Part shown: positions 15,805-25,247 of the stretch, piece after piece | Layout: the number at the start of each line of letters is the position of its first letter | Position numbering within the stretch: the stretch's first letter is position 1 | NCBI GenBank assembly: GCA_024710925.1 | Contig: JANJTW010000189.1 | Coordinates: 1-34,803, forward strand | Direction of reading: 5' to 3' | Origin: Rhodocyclaceae bacterium | Lineage (GTDB): Bacteria; Pseudomonadota; Gammaproteobacteria; Burkholderiales; Rhodocyclaceae | Length of the DNA: 34,803 bases | Made by a program: the position numbers and the translations under genes | The notes under the pieces: generated by a model | Told to the model about the DNA's origin: nothing | Seen by the model: the letters and a program-made list of their open reading frames with translations, nothing else | The model's database searches: none

Positions 15805-16691
15805 GCGCTTCTGCCGGCGCCCGGCTTCAACACCGCCAGCAGCACGCCGGCGGCGGCGAGCGCGATGCCGCCGAAGGCCGCGCTCTCGATCGTCTGCCCG
15901 AACAGCAGGTAGGCGACGATCGCCGTGCTCACCGGCATCAGGTAGAAGATACTGGCCACCCGGCTGACTTCGCCGCGCTGGATCAGGAGGCCGAGCAGCG
16001 TCACCGCGCCGACCGAGACCGGCAGCGCCATCCACAGCAGCGCGACGACGAACTCGCCGTTCCAGTCCGCCGTTCCCGATTCGAACAGCGCCGCGCCGGC
16101 GAACATCGGCACGGCGCACAGCGCGTGCTGCAGCGTGCTGCCGGTGAGCGGGGGCATCCCCGGGCAGCGCGCCTTCTGGTAGAGGTTGCCGGCCGACATG
16201 CCGACGAGGCCGAGCCCGGACAGCAGCGCCGCGTCGAGATAGGCGGGGTCGATCTGCAGCCGTCCGCGCAACACCAGATAGACGCCGGCCAGCCCGAGCA
16301 GCAGGCCGAGCCATTGCCGCGGCGAGACGCGCTCGCCGAGCAGCGGCCCGGCGCCGAGCGCGACCAGGATCGGGTGCAGCGCGATGATCAGCGCCGACAC
16401 CGCCGGCGGCACCCCGCGCGCGATGCTGTAGAAGACGCCGGCCGAGAAGAGGCCGATGCCGAGCAGGCCGGCGACGCCGATGTGCGCCGCCGCGCGCAGG
16501 TCGTGCGGCCACGGCGCGCGCAGAGCGACGGCGATGCCGGCGAGGATCGCCGCCGCCAGCGCGAAGCGCAGGCCGAGGAAGAGGAAGGGCTCGGCGTGCG
16601 GCAGGCCGAGGCGGGCGCCGACGAAGCCGGAGCCGGAGAGTGCGACGAAGAGCAGCGGTAGCGTCGCCGGCCAGCCGAATATGCGTTTCAT
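15765..16691 (-). CDS. DMT-superfamily permease (EamA family)
   Basis: 308 aa with ten hydrophobic segments in two EamA repeats: the first half runs from PLLFVALSGSGFVGARLG to LGLLLGLAGVYLVLRG, the second from ALLSGLGLVGMSAGNLYQ to FGGIALAAAGVLLAVLKPGAG. Conserved EamA features are the HPILVALGAGPLLGERVSPRQWLGLLLGLAG segment and the VSRVASIFYLMPVSTAIVAYLLFGQTIE segment. Such proteins are inner-membrane metabolite exporters, and the substrate is not predictable. Its start overlaps the tautomerase stop by four bases (ATGA). The two are therefore an operon, under possible control of the divergent LysR gene. Its C terminus overlaps the convergent Fe-S gene by 40 bp. Confidence 0.92.
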   Translation of the reverse strand: MKRIFGWPATLPLLFVALSGSGFVGARLGLPHAEPFLFLGLRFALAAAILAGIAVALRAPWPHDLRAAAHIGVAGLLGIGLFSAGVFYSIARGVPPAVSALIIALHPILVALGAGPLLGERVSPRQWLGLLLGLAGVYLVLRGRLQIDPAYLDAALLSGLGLVGMSAGNLYQKARCPGMPPLTGSTLQHALCAVPMFAGAALFESGTADWNGEFVVALLWMALPVSVGAVTLLGLLIQRGEVSRVASIFYLMPVSTAIVAYLLFGQTIESAAFGGIALAAAGVLLAVLKPGAGRSAQPQRSIIASERT

Positions 16692-17086
16692 GGCGTCGTC
16701 GCCGTCAGCCGCCGCGCCGCCTGCGTGCGGCCGGCGTAGCCCCAGCTTTCGGCCGGCAGCTCGCGGATCGCCACGTAGCTCGCTTCCGGCACGCCGCCCA
16801 GCGTGTCCGCCAGCAGCGCGTGCATGGCGGCGATCGTGCGCGCCTTCTCCCCGGCGTTGTTGCTGCCGGCGGTGATGGCGATCTCGCAGTGCGCCGGCGT
16901 CGCGCCGGCGGCGACGCTCTCGCCGCCGACCAACCAGTCCGCCGCGCCGGCGGTTTCGACGAGCACAGCGGTGACTTCGCGGCGCTTGCCGAGCAGGTCG
17001 ACGATCAGGTCGGTGGCGCGCCGGCCGAGCCGCTGCCGGGTGCCGGCATCCGCCGGCCGGCCGAGGGTGATGCGGATGAAAGGCAT
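16688..17086 (-). CDS. Tautomerase-superfamily protein (4-OT-like)
   Basis: 132 aa from the ATG preceded by AGGAGA, giving MPFIRITLG and so the N-terminal proline that is the general base in 4-oxalocrotonate tautomerases after Met removal. The body (TRQRLGRRATDLIVDLLGKRREVTAVLVE) follows the 4-OT beta-alpha-beta pattern. The protein is twice the length of classic 4-OT (about 62 aa), with a second beta-alpha-beta-like half (HCEIAITAGSNNAGEKARTIAAMHALLADTLG) that fits a fused or long-form tautomerase. The reaction cannot be fixed from the sequence. Coupling with the DMT permease and a divergent LysR gene suggests a small inducible detoxification or aromatic/keto-acid module (inference). Confidence 0.85.
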   Translation of the reverse strand: MPFIRITLGRPADAGTRQRLGRRATDLIVDLLGKRREVTAVLVETAGAADWLVGGESVAAGATPAHCEIAITAGSNNAGEKARTIAAMHALLADTLGGVPEASYVAIRELPAESWGYAGRTQAARRLTATTP

Positions 17087-17147
17087 GGTCGTTCTCCTTT
17101 GGGCTTGCTTCACGACCACTCTAGCGGCTACGATAAAATTACAGAAA

Positions 17148-17166
17148 TTGATTTATCTGCGATCAA
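17148..17166. promoter_or_regulatory. Putative LysR-type operator between tautomerase operon and lysR gene
   Basis: Perfect inverted repeat TTGAT-N9-ATCAA in the unusually AT-rich 97-bp divergent intergenic space. A second partial palindrome, ATCA-N6-TGAT, overlaps its right arm. LysR-type regulators classically bind T-N11-A dyads in exactly this kind of divergent promoter. The right part lies close to the lysR start, consistent with autorepression. Confidence 0.5.
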
Positions 17167-17183
17167 AATACTGATAAGGAATT

Positions 17184-18065
17184 ATGCGAACCCGCCATCT
17201 CGACCCCGAGGCGCTGCGCGCGCTGGTCGCCATCGCCGACACCGCGAGCTTCTCCGCCGCCGCGCAGCAGCTCGGCCGGACGCAGTCGGCGGTGAGCCTG
17301 CAGATCAAACGGCTGGAGGAAACGCTCGGGCAGACGCTGCTGCGCCGCGTGCAGGGGCGGGTCGACGGCGCCACCGCCGAGGGCCTGGCGCTGCTCGGCT
17401 ACGCGCGCGAGATCCTGCGCCTGAACGACGAGGCCTGCGCCAGCATCGCGCCGGACGCGGTTGCCGGCACGCTGCGCGTCGGCTTGCCCGAGGAGCTGAT
17501 GGAGAGCGTCTTCCCGGCGGCGATGGCGCGCTTCCGCGCGCTTTACCCGCGCATGCGCCTGCTCGTCCGCGCCGATGCGGCGGCGCGCCTGCGCGATGCG
17601 CTGGCCGACGGCGAGCTCGACCTGATCGTCTTCAAGCACTGCGGCGGGGCGTTGCCGCGGCAGGCGGAAACGCTGTGGCAGGAGCCGCTGCTGTGGGTCG
17701 TCGGCGAGGCCTGGGCGACGGCGCTGCCGGCGCCGCTGCCGCTGGCGCTGTTCGGCGAGAACTGCGTCTTCCGGCTGGCGGCGACGGCGGCGCTGGCCAA
17801 GGCGAAGCGCGACTGGCTGCTCGCCTACACCGGCAGCAGCCTTGCCGGCCTGCGCCACGCGGTGCGCTGCGGGCTGGGCGTCAGTGTGCTGCCGCGCAGC
17901 CTGCTGCAGCCAGGGCTGTGCGTCGTCGAGAAGGGGTTGCCGGCGCTGCCCGAGGCGCGCCTGCTCGCCGCCGCGGCGAGCGATCTGCCGCCGGCCGGCA
18001 TGCGGCTGCAGGCTTTGCTTGGCGAGGAGATCGCCGGCCAGCGCGGCATGGCGGCCGCGGCCTGA
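17184..18065 (+). CDS. LysR-family transcriptional regulator
   Basis: 293 aa. The N-terminal winged helix-turn-helix (LDPEALRALVAIADTASFSAAAQQLGRTQSAVSLQIKRLEETLGQTLLRR, residues 6-55) is a textbook LTTR DNA-binding domain. It is followed by a linker helix and a two-subdomain effector-binding region (GTLRVGLPEELMES onward, ending GLGVSVLPRSLLQPG). The start is supported by AAGGA just upstream. It is divergent from the tautomerase-DMT pair, the usual arrangement for an LTTR controlling its neighbour. The inducer is unknown. It converges with the MFS gene, leaving 40 bp without a clear terminator. Confidence 0.95.
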   Translation: MRTRHLDPEALRALVAIADTASFSAAAQQLGRTQSAVSLQIKRLEETLGQTLLRRVQGRVDGATAEGLALLGYAREILRLNDEACASIAPDAVAGTLRVGLPEELMESVFPAAMARFRALYPRMRLLVRADAAARLRDALADGELDLIVFKHCGGALPRQAETLWQEPLLWVVGEAWATALPAPLPLALFGENCVFRLAATAALAKAKRDWLLAYTGSSLAGLRHAVRCGLGVSVLPRSLLQPGLCVVEKGLPALPEARLLAAAASDLPPAGMRLQALLGEEIAGQRGMAAAA

Positions 18066-18105
18066 GCGATCCTTGGCGGCCGGGTTTCCGTCGCGCCGGC
18101 GGGAC

Positions 18106-19287
<1,182 letters not shown>

Positions 19288-19300
19288 CGTTCCGCTCCCC

Positions 19301-21103
19301 TTATTTCGCGGGCTTTGCAGCCCACGAATCCTTCAGCGTCACCGTGCGGTTGAACACCGGCGCGCCGGCCTGCGAATCGACGCGGTCGGCGACGAAGTAG
19401 CCGTGGCGCTCGAACTGGAAGCAGTCTTCGGCCTGGGCGTCCTTCAGCGAGGGTTCGAGCCGGGCGGTGATGACCTGCTTTGAGTTCGGGTTGATGTCGT
19501 CGAGGTAGTCGCGTTCCAGCTCCGGCGCGTCGCCCTCGCGCCGCGCGCCCGGCGCCGGAACGGCAAACAGTCGGTCGTAGAGGCGCACTTCGGCGGTGTA
19601 GCCGTGGGCCACCGAAACCCAGTGCAGGTTGCCCTTGACCTTGACGCTGTCGGCGCCCGGCGTGCCGGACTTGGTCTCCGGCAGGTATTCGCACAACACG
19701 GCGGTGACCTTGCCCGAGGCGTCCTTCTCGCAGCCGGTGCACTTCACGATGTAGCCGTATTTCAGGCGGGCCATGTTGCCCGGGTAGAGGCGGTGGAAGC
19801 CCTTGCTCGGCTCTTCCATGAAATCCTCGGCCTCGATCCACAGCTCGCGCGAGAAGGGCATGGCCCGCTTGCCGAGTTCCGGCTTGAGCGGATGGTTCGG
19901 CGCGAAGGCTTCCTCGCTCTGGCCTTCCGGGTAGTTGGTGATGATCAGCTTCAACGGATCGAGCACGGCGACGCGGCGCTCGGCGGATTCGTTGAGCACT
20001 TCGCGGAAGCAGTCCTCGAAGGTGACGTAGTCGATCAGCGAGTCGTGCTTGGAGACGCCGATGCGCTCGGCGAAGAGGCGGAAGCCTTCCGGCGTGTAGC
20101 CGCGGCGGCGCGCGCCGACCAGCGTCGGCATGCGCGGGTCGTCCCAGCCGTCGACATGCTTTTCATCGACCAGCTGGATCAGCTTGCGCTTCGAGAGCAC
20201 GACGTAGGTCAGGTTCAGGCGCGAGAACTCGATCTGCTGCGGCAGCGGGCGTTGCAGCTTGCCGCCTTCGGCCAGGCGTTCGAGCAGCCAGTCGTAGAAC
20301 GGGCGCTGGTCCTCGAATTCGAGCGTGCAGATCGAGTGCGTGATGTTCTCCAGCGCATCCTCGATCGGGTGGGCGAAGGTGTACATCGGATAGACGCACC
20401 ACTTGTCGCCGGTGTTGTGGTGCGTGGCGTGGCGGATGCGGTAGATGGCCGGGTCGCGCAGGTTGATGTTGGGCGAGGCCATGTCGATCTTCGCGCGCAG
20501 GATGTGCGCGCCGTCCGGGAACTCGCCCTGCTGCATGCGCTTGAAGAGGTCCATGCTCTCGGCGGCGCTGCGGTTGCGGAACGGCGAGTCCTTGCCCGGC
20601 TCCTTCAGCGTGCCGCGGTTGGCGCGCATCTCGTCGGCGCTCTGGCTGTCGACGTAGGCGTGGCCGGCTTCGATCAGGTACTCGGCGAACTCGACCATCC
20701 AGTCGAAGTAGTTGGAGGCGTAGTAGAGATTCTTCTCCCCCTCCTTCTCCCACGAGCAGCCGAGCCATTTCACCGCATCGATGATCGAGTCGACGTACTC
20801 CTGCTCCTCCTTCTCCGGGTTGGTGTCGTCGAAGCGCAGGTGGCAGCGGCCGCCATACTGCTCGGCCAGGCCGAAGTTGAGCAGGATCGACTTGGCGTGG
20901 CCGAAGTGCAGGTAGCCGTTCGGTTCCGGCGGGAAACGGGTGCGGATCTTCGCCGCGTCGAGTGGCGCGCCGGCGTGGTCGGCAGCGGTGCCGGGCTGGC
21001 CGGCCCAGCGGCGCTGCGCGTGCTTGCCGGCGGCGAGGTCGGCTTCGACGATGTTCTTGATGAAGTTGGCGGCGGGAACGGCCGGGGCGGTTTCTTTGGA
21101 CAT
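19301..21103 (-). CDS. glnS: Glutaminyl-tRNA synthetase
   Basis: 600 aa from ATG 21103 ([28 protein letters not shown]); the track's extra 11 residues are unsupported. It charges tRNA-Gln. Class I motifs are [15 protein letters not shown] (58-72, HFGH in place of the usual HIGH) and VLSKRKL (the KMSKS equivalent). [35 protein letters not shown] and the C-terminal anticodon-binding beta barrels are all present. Compared with typical GlnS (about 555 aa), about 20 extra residues ([20 protein letters not shown]) lie between the LAAGKH helix and the RFPPEPNG motif. The upstream gap contains an extended -10-like TGCTAGAAT, suggesting its own promoter. There is no Shine-Dalgarno of note. Confidence 0.97.
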   Translation of the reverse strand: MSKETAPAVPAANFIKNIVEADLAAGKHAQRRWAGQPGTAADHAGAPLDAAKIRTRFPPEPNGYLHFGHAKSILLNFGLAEQYGGRCHLRFDDTNPEKEEQEYVDSIIDAVKWLGCSWEKEGEKNLYYASNYFDWMVEFAEYLIEAGHAYVDSQSADEMRANRGTLKEPGKDSPFRNRSAAESMDLFKRMQQGEFPDGAHILRAKIDMASPNINLRDPAIYRIRHATHHNTGDKWCVYPMYTFAHPIEDALENITHSICTLEFEDQRPFYDWLLERLAEGGKLQRPLPQQIEFSRLNLTYVVLSKRKLIQLVDEKHVDGWDDPRMPTLVGARRRGYTPEGFRLFAERIGVSKHDSLIDYVTFEDCFREVLNESAERRVAVLDPLKLIITNYPEGQSEEAFAPNHPLKPELGKRAMPFSRELWIEAEDFMEEPSKGFHRLYPGNMARLKYGYIVKCTGCEKDASGKVTAVLCEYLPETKSGTPGADSVKVKGNLHWVSVAHGYTAEVRLYDRLFAVPAPGARREGDAPELERDYLDDINPNSKQVITARLEPSLKDAQAEDCFQFERHGYFVADRVDSQAGAPVFNRTVTLKDSWAAKPAK

Positions 21104-21134
21104 GGCGGGGGCGTTGGCTTGGCGCGAAAGCCGC

Positions 21135-21143
21135 ATTCTAGCA
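21135..21143 (-). promoter_or_regulatory. Putative extended -10 promoter element for glnS
   Basis: On the minus strand the sequence reads TGCTAGAAT, an extended -10 (TG-N-TAGAAT) 32 nt upstream of the glnS ATG. It implies a leader of about 25 nt. The hexamer TAGAAT recurs upstream of crcB and the mutarotase gene. Confidence 0.45.
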
Positions 21144-21159
21144 GGGGCCGGCCGGCCCC
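21144..21159. repeat. Perfect 16-bp GC palindrome between HD-GYP gene and glnS
   Basis: GGGGCCGGCCGGCCCC is fully self-complementary and lies between the HD-GYP stop and the glnS -10 element. There is no T-run, so it is not a classical terminator. It may be a weak attenuating hairpin or chance in a GC-rich gap. Confidence 0.6.
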
Positions 21160-21163
21160 CGCG

Positions 21164-21730
21164 TCAGTGCCGGCCGGCGACGCGGCTGCGAAAGAGCGCG
21201 AGGATGGTCGGGTCGTGCTTGCCGCTTTCCTCGCGTTCCAGCGTCGCCATCACCTCCGCGTGCGTGCGTGCCGGGTGGTAGGGGCGCGGCATGGCCATCG
21301 CGTCGTAGCTGTCGGCGATGCCGAGGACGCGCGCCAGCGCCGGGATGTCCTCGCCGGCGAAGCCATCCGGGTAGCCGCTGCCGTCGTAGCGCTCGTGATG
21401 GTGGCGGACGATGGTCGCCACCTCGTCCATGCCGTCGATGCCGATGCTGCGCAGGATGCGCTCGCCGCGCACGGCGTGGCTCTGCATCACCTGCCACTCG
21501 TCGGCGGAGAAGCGTCCCGGCTTGCGCAGGATCTGATCGGGAATGCCGATCTTGCCGATGTCGTGCATGGCGCTGGCAAGCCGCAGCAGGCGCAGCTCGC
21601 GCTGGCTCAGCCGGCAGGCCCGGCCGAGTTCGCCGGCGAGCGTGGCGACGCGGTCGCTGTGTTCGCGCGTGTGGCCGTCGCGTTCGTCGAGCGTGGTGAT
21701 CAGCGTGCGGGCGAAGTGCTCGGGCGACAT
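21164..21730 (-). CDS. HD-GYP domain protein (putative c-di-GMP phosphodiesterase)
   Basis: 188 aa from the ATG preceded by GAGGGAG (7-nt spacing); the 210-aa track ORF adds an unsupported leader. The protein is a bare HD-GYP domain: HTREHSDRVATLAGELG, MHDIGKIGIPDQILRKPG with the HD pair at 56-57, HHERYDGSGYPDGF (111-124, the HHExxDGxGYP signature) and IADSYDAM. After YDAM the usual TSDRPYR is changed to AMPRPYHPA. Catalytic metal ligands look intact, but that loop is divergent. It lacks any receiver or sensory domain, so its input is not evident. It sits between the Na/Pi symporter and glnS on the same strand (gaps of 90 and 60 bp). Confidence 0.9.
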   Translation of the reverse strand: MSPEHFARTLITTLDERDGHTREHSDRVATLAGELGRACRLSQRELRLLRLASAMHDIGKIGIPDQILRKPGRFSADEWQVMQSHAVRGERILRSIGIDGMDEVATIVRHHHERYDGSGYPDGFAGEDIPALARVLGIADSYDAMAMPRPYHPARTHAEVMATLEREESGKHDPTILALFRSRVAGRH

Positions 21731-21820
21731 GGCGGACTCCCTCGGGGTGGCCGGACGACGGAAGTCCGTCGCCGCGTTTCTCCGGTTGGATCGCATTGCC
21801 GCGGGCGGGTTCCTTCGCGT

Positions 21821-23425
21821 TCAGCCGCCGCGCAGTTCGACCAGCAGGCGGGCGGCCTTCGCCGCCTGGTCGATGACGCGCCGCAGCGTGCTGAAGCTGC
21901 GCGTCAGCGATTCCATCGCGGCGATGTCGATCTCGCCGCAGGCGCCGGCCGTCAGCAGGTCGGCCTTCAGGCGCTGGTAGCCGGCCTCGAATTCCTCGGC
22001 CTGCGCGCTGCTGAGCGGTGCGAAGGGTTCGGTATCCGGATTGAGCTGGACGAGCAGGTCGTCGGCAAGCTTGGCGAGTGCGAGCAGGTTGCGTTGCAGC
22101 GGGGTGTCGCCGAGCGTGGCGATGGCCGGGTGGCCGGTGGCGATGTCCGGCGCCACTTCGCCGCAGGTCTCGTAGTAGCGCTGTACGCGCAACAGGCGGG
22201 CGAACTCCTGCGCCGTACCGGCCGACATCGGACCGCGGTTGACGCGGGCAACGAAGTCGGCGATGGCCCGGTTCAGGCCGGGCAGGGCGGCCGATTCGTC
22301 CGGGCGGCCGGGGATGCCGGTAAGCGTGCCGAGGCGCGCCCAGACGCCGCCGACGGCCATGCCGCCGAGGCGGACCAGTTCGCGGCGCAGGGCGTCGGCG
22401 GCCAGCGACGGCACCGAGGCGACGTTGCGGTCGAGGAAGTGCGGCTGCGAGATCGTTTCCTCGCGGGTGCGGAAGCGGCGGAGCAGGAAGGCGGCGAGGG
22501 GGTCGCCGAGCGGCCACATCAGGATGACGCCGAGGACGTTGAACACCGTGTGGAATAGCGCGAGGCCGACCGCCGGCGACGAACCGAGGGCAAAGGCATC
22601 GCCGAGCAGGTCGACGATGCCGATCAGGGCCGGCAGCAGGACGAAGGCGACGGCGCCGGTGAGGACGTTGAACAGGATGTGCGCGGCCGCGGCGCGGCGG
22701 GCGGCGGGCGTGGCGCCGAGGGCGGCGAGCAGCGCCGTGACGGTCGTGCCGATGTTGGCGCCGATGACCGCCGCCGCCGCTTCCGGCAGCGGCAGTACGC
22801 CGCTTTCGGCGAGCGTCAGGACGATCGTCAGCGATGCCGCCGAGGATTGCATGAGCACGGTGAGCAACAGGCCGGCGAGGATGAAGCCGAACACCGACCA
22901 GAGTCCGTGTCCGCTCCAGGCGCCGAGGTCGAAGGACTGGCCGGCGTCGTTGAAGGCCTGCTGCAGGAAGGCGATGCCGAGGAAGAGGACGCCGAAGCCG
23001 GCCAGGGCCCCGCCGACGGCGCCGCGCCGGGTATCCGGGCCGGACAGCCGGAGCGCCATGCCGATGCCGATGATCGGCAGCGCGGCGGCCTCGATCTTGA
23101 TCTTGAAGCCGACCAGCGCGACCAGCCAGCCGATGGTGGTGGTACCGACGTTCGAGCCGAAGATGACCCACAGCGACTGGCCGAAAGTGAGCAGTCCGGC
23201 GTTGACGAAGCCGATGGCGGCGACGGTGACGGCGCTGGAGGACTGCACCAGCGTGGTGACGACGATGCCGGAAACGAGACCGCGCAGCCGGGTCTGCGTC
23301 GAGGTCGCGAGGACGTTGCCGAGGAGCGGGCCGGCGGCGGCCTTCAGCCCGTCGGTCATGAGCATCATGCCGAGCAGGAAAAGGCCGAGGCCGCCGAGGA
23401 CGAGGCCGGTTTCCTGTGCGTTCAT
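21821..23425 (-). CDS. Na/Pi cotransporter family protein with C-terminal PhoU-like domain
   Basis: 534 aa from ATG 23425 (MNAQETGLVLGGLGLFLLGM); 20 more residues in the track have no support. Two inverted NptA repeats carry the QSSS signatures LVQSSSAVTVAAIGF (from about 60) and LMQSSAASLTIVLTL (from about 192), each followed by a second motif (GSNVGTTTIGW, GANIGTTVTALL). After about residue 350 the protein becomes helical and hydrophilic, with the PhoU-like pattern common in this family (YjbB/NptA type). It probably moves phosphate with sodium across the inner membrane; in E. coli YjbB mediates export. It is encoded 67 bp downstream of pitA, so two unrelated phosphate carriers are adjacent. 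Confidence 0.92.
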   Translation of the reverse strand: MNAQETGLVLGGLGLFLLGMMLMTDGLKAAAGPLLGNVLATSTQTRLRGLVSGIVVTTLVQSSSAVTVAAIGFVNAGLLTFGQSLWVIFGSNVGTTTIGWLVALVGFKIKIEAAALPIIGIGMALRLSGPDTRRGAVGGALAGFGVLFLGIAFLQQAFNDAGQSFDLGAWSGHGLWSVFGFILAGLLLTVLMQSSAASLTIVLTLAESGVLPLPEAAAAVIGANIGTTVTALLAALGATPAARRAAAAHILFNVLTGAVAFVLLPALIGIVDLLGDAFALGSSPAVGLALFHTVFNVLGVILMWPLGDPLAAFLLRRFRTREETISQPHFLDRNVASVPSLAADALRRELVRLGGMAVGGVWARLGTLTGIPGRPDESAALPGLNRAIADFVARVNRGPMSAGTAQEFARLLRVQRYYETCGEVAPDIATGHPAIATLGDTPLQRNLLALAKLADDLLVQLNPDTEPFAPLSSAQAEEFEAGYQRLKADLLTAGACGEIDIAAMESLTRSFSTLRRVIDQAAKAARLLVELRGG

Positions 23426-23492
23426 GGGGGCGGCAGGCGCGTGCGCATGCGGGTCAGCATGGGCCACGCGGCGCGGCCGCGTCAAGCGGCGC

Positions 23493-25064
23493 TCAGGCGT
23501 GCACGATGCCGAAGATCATGTAGTAGAGCAGCGCCGCCAGCAGCGCCGACACGGGCACGGTGATCACCCAGGCGGCGGCGATCTTGACCAGCGCCGAGCG
23601 CTTCACCAGTTCGTGGCGATAGACCTTGCGGATCTGCTTGCGCTCGCGCTTCGTCAGCTCGGCCGTCTCGGCGTGCGCCTTGAGGCGTTCGAGCATGATC
23701 CGCTTGTCGGCCAGCGTCGCGGCCTTGAAGCGTTCGAGGAAATTCTCGACGACCTCCTTGTCGGCGCCGATGTGGTGGTGTTTGATCTCCTCGATCATCT
23801 GCGAGTAGCTGGTCTTGATGAACTCGCGCAGGAATCCGACGCCGAAGACGCCGCCGACGGCGATGTGCGTCGAGCTGACCGGCAGGCCGAACTGCGAGGC
23901 GACGATGACGGTCAGCGCCGCCGACATGGCGATGCAGAAGGCGCGCATCTGGTCGAGTTCGGTGATTTCGCTGCCGACGGTGCGGATCAGCTTCGGTCCG
24001 TAGAGCATCAGCCCGACGGCGATGCCGGCGGCGCCGACCAGCATGACCCAGAACGGAATGCCGGCCTTGGCCGAAACCCGGCCGCTGTTGACGACGTCGG
24101 CGATGGCCGCCAGCGGACCGACGGCGTTGGCGACGTCGTTGGCGCCGTGCGCGAAGCTGAGCAGCGCCGCGGCGCAGATCAGCGGGACGGTAAACAGCGA
24201 GTTGATGCTCTGCTTGGTGTTGGCAAGTGTGTGGAACTTGCGCTTGATCGAATGCGCGACCAGCCAGTGGGTGAGGGCGCCGACGGCCGCGCCGATGGCG
24301 AAGGCGGTGCCGGTGCCGACTTTCAGTACCTTGGACAGGCCCTTCAGCATCAGGTAGGTCGTGAAGGCCCAGGCCATCAGCGCGATGAGCAGCGGCACCA
24401 TGCGCCGCGCCGCCGCGACCATGTCCTCGCGGTAGGTGATGGTGCGCTTGATCCAGTACAGGAAGCCGGCGGCGACGACGCCGCCGAGTACCGGCGAGAT
24501 GATCCAGCTGGCGACGATGCCGCCGAGGGTGCCCCAGTTCGCCGAGTCGAGGCCGCCGGCGGCGATGCCGGCGCCGAGGACGGCGCCGATGATCGAATGC
24601 GTCGTCGATACCGGCGCGCCGAGTGCCGTTGCCAGGTTCAGCCAGAGCGCGCCGGCAAGCAGGGCGGCGATCATCAGCCAGACGAAGCGGTCGGCGTCGG
24701 CGATGGCGGCCGGATTGATGATGCCCTTCTGCACGGTGGCGACGACGTCGCCGCCGGCGATCAGCGCGCCGGCCATCTCGAAGACGGCGGCAATGATGAT
24801 CGCGCCGGTCATCGAGATCGCCCGCGAGCCGACGGCCGGGCCGACGTTGTTGGCGACGTCGTTGGCGCCGATGTTCATCGCCATGTAGCCGCCGATCATC
24901 GCCGCGATCACCAGCAGGACGCCGTGCTGGCCGCTGGCGCCGGTGGTGAGGCTGGTGTACAGCATCACCGCGACGACGAAGATGAGTCCGATGCCAAGGC
25001 GCTGCGTTTCCCGGCTGCCGCGCTTGGTTGCCTTCTCGATGTCGGCGATATCCCTGAATTCCAT
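23493..25064 (-). CDS. pitA: Inorganic phosphate transporter, PiT family
   Basis: 523 aa from ATG 25064 (MEFRDIADIEKATKRGS); the track's extra 28 residues are upstream noise. Both halves carry the PiT signature: GANDVANNVGPAVGS (67-80) and HGANDVANAVGPLAAI in the second half. The paired APVSTTHSIIGAVLGAG and LPVSSTHIAVGGVFGVG motifs confirm the duplicated fold, with about ten membrane helices. A hydrophilic segment near the C terminus (HHHIGADKEVVENFLERFKAATLADKR) precedes the last helix. It is a low-affinity proton- or metal-phosphate symporter at the inner membrane. A Pho-box-like repeat lies 75-92 bp upstream. The gene leads the pitA-nptA pair. Confidence 0.95.
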   Translation of the reverse strand: MEFRDIADIEKATKRGSRETQRLGIGLIFVVAVMLYTSLTTGASGQHGVLLVIAAMIGGYMAMNIGANDVANNVGPAVGSRAISMTGAIIIAAVFEMAGALIAGGDVVATVQKGIINPAAIADADRFVWLMIAALLAGALWLNLATALGAPVSTTHSIIGAVLGAGIAAGGLDSANWGTLGGIVASWIISPVLGGVVAAGFLYWIKRTITYREDMVAAARRMVPLLIALMAWAFTTYLMLKGLSKVLKVGTGTAFAIGAAVGALTHWLVAHSIKRKFHTLANTKQSINSLFTVPLICAAALLSFAHGANDVANAVGPLAAIADVVNSGRVSAKAGIPFWVMLVGAAGIAVGLMLYGPKLIRTVGSEITELDQMRAFCIAMSAALTVIVASQFGLPVSSTHIAVGGVFGVGFLREFIKTSYSQMIEEIKHHHIGADKEVVENFLERFKAATLADKRIMLERLKAHAETAELTKRERKQIRKVYRHELVKRSALVKIAAAWVITVPVSALLAALLYYMIFGIVHA

Positions 25065-25138
25065 GGCCTTCCCTTGCTCCTGTGGCAGTCGGCGGGGCGG
25101 CTCGTGGCGGCCGCTTTCCCGTCTGCGAGGGCGGCATT

Positions 25139-25156
25139 TTGACATCAATGTGACGT
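25139..25156 (-). promoter_or_regulatory. Candidate Pho box (PhoB site) upstream of pitA
   Basis: On the minus strand: ACGTCAC-ATTG-ATGTCAA, two 7-bp direct repeats sharing GTCA with the 11-bp period of the Pho box (CTGTCAT-N4-CTGTCAT). The repeats match the consensus core but not the flanks, so it is a weak candidate. The adjoining + strand holds a short CGTTTTC-GT-GAAAACG hairpin (25154-25169). Confidence 0.35.
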
Positions 25157-25186
25157 TTTCGTGAAAACGGCGGGGCGGCGGCGGCG

Positions 25187-25212
25187 AAAAAAAACCCGGC
25201 CGGGGCCGGGTT
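25187..25212 (-). terminator. Rho-independent terminator of htpX
   Basis: On the minus strand, an 8-bp perfect stem (AACCCGGC/GCCGGGTT, 4-nt loop) is followed by a run of eight T (stem plus 25187-25192). It lies 36 bp after the htpX stop and separates htpX from the pitA cluster. Confidence 0.85.
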
Positions 25213-25247
25213 CGGGAACGCGGCGGGGGCCGCGGAGGGGGTCACAC

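Noticed and set aside
19604-25142. Long plus-strand ORFs (984 and 967 aa) opposite glnS, nptA and pitA
   Set aside because: They are shadows of the minus-strand genes, rich in repeated Gly-Asp-Val-Ala or Ala-Arg-Ser and without a ribosome site or family motif.
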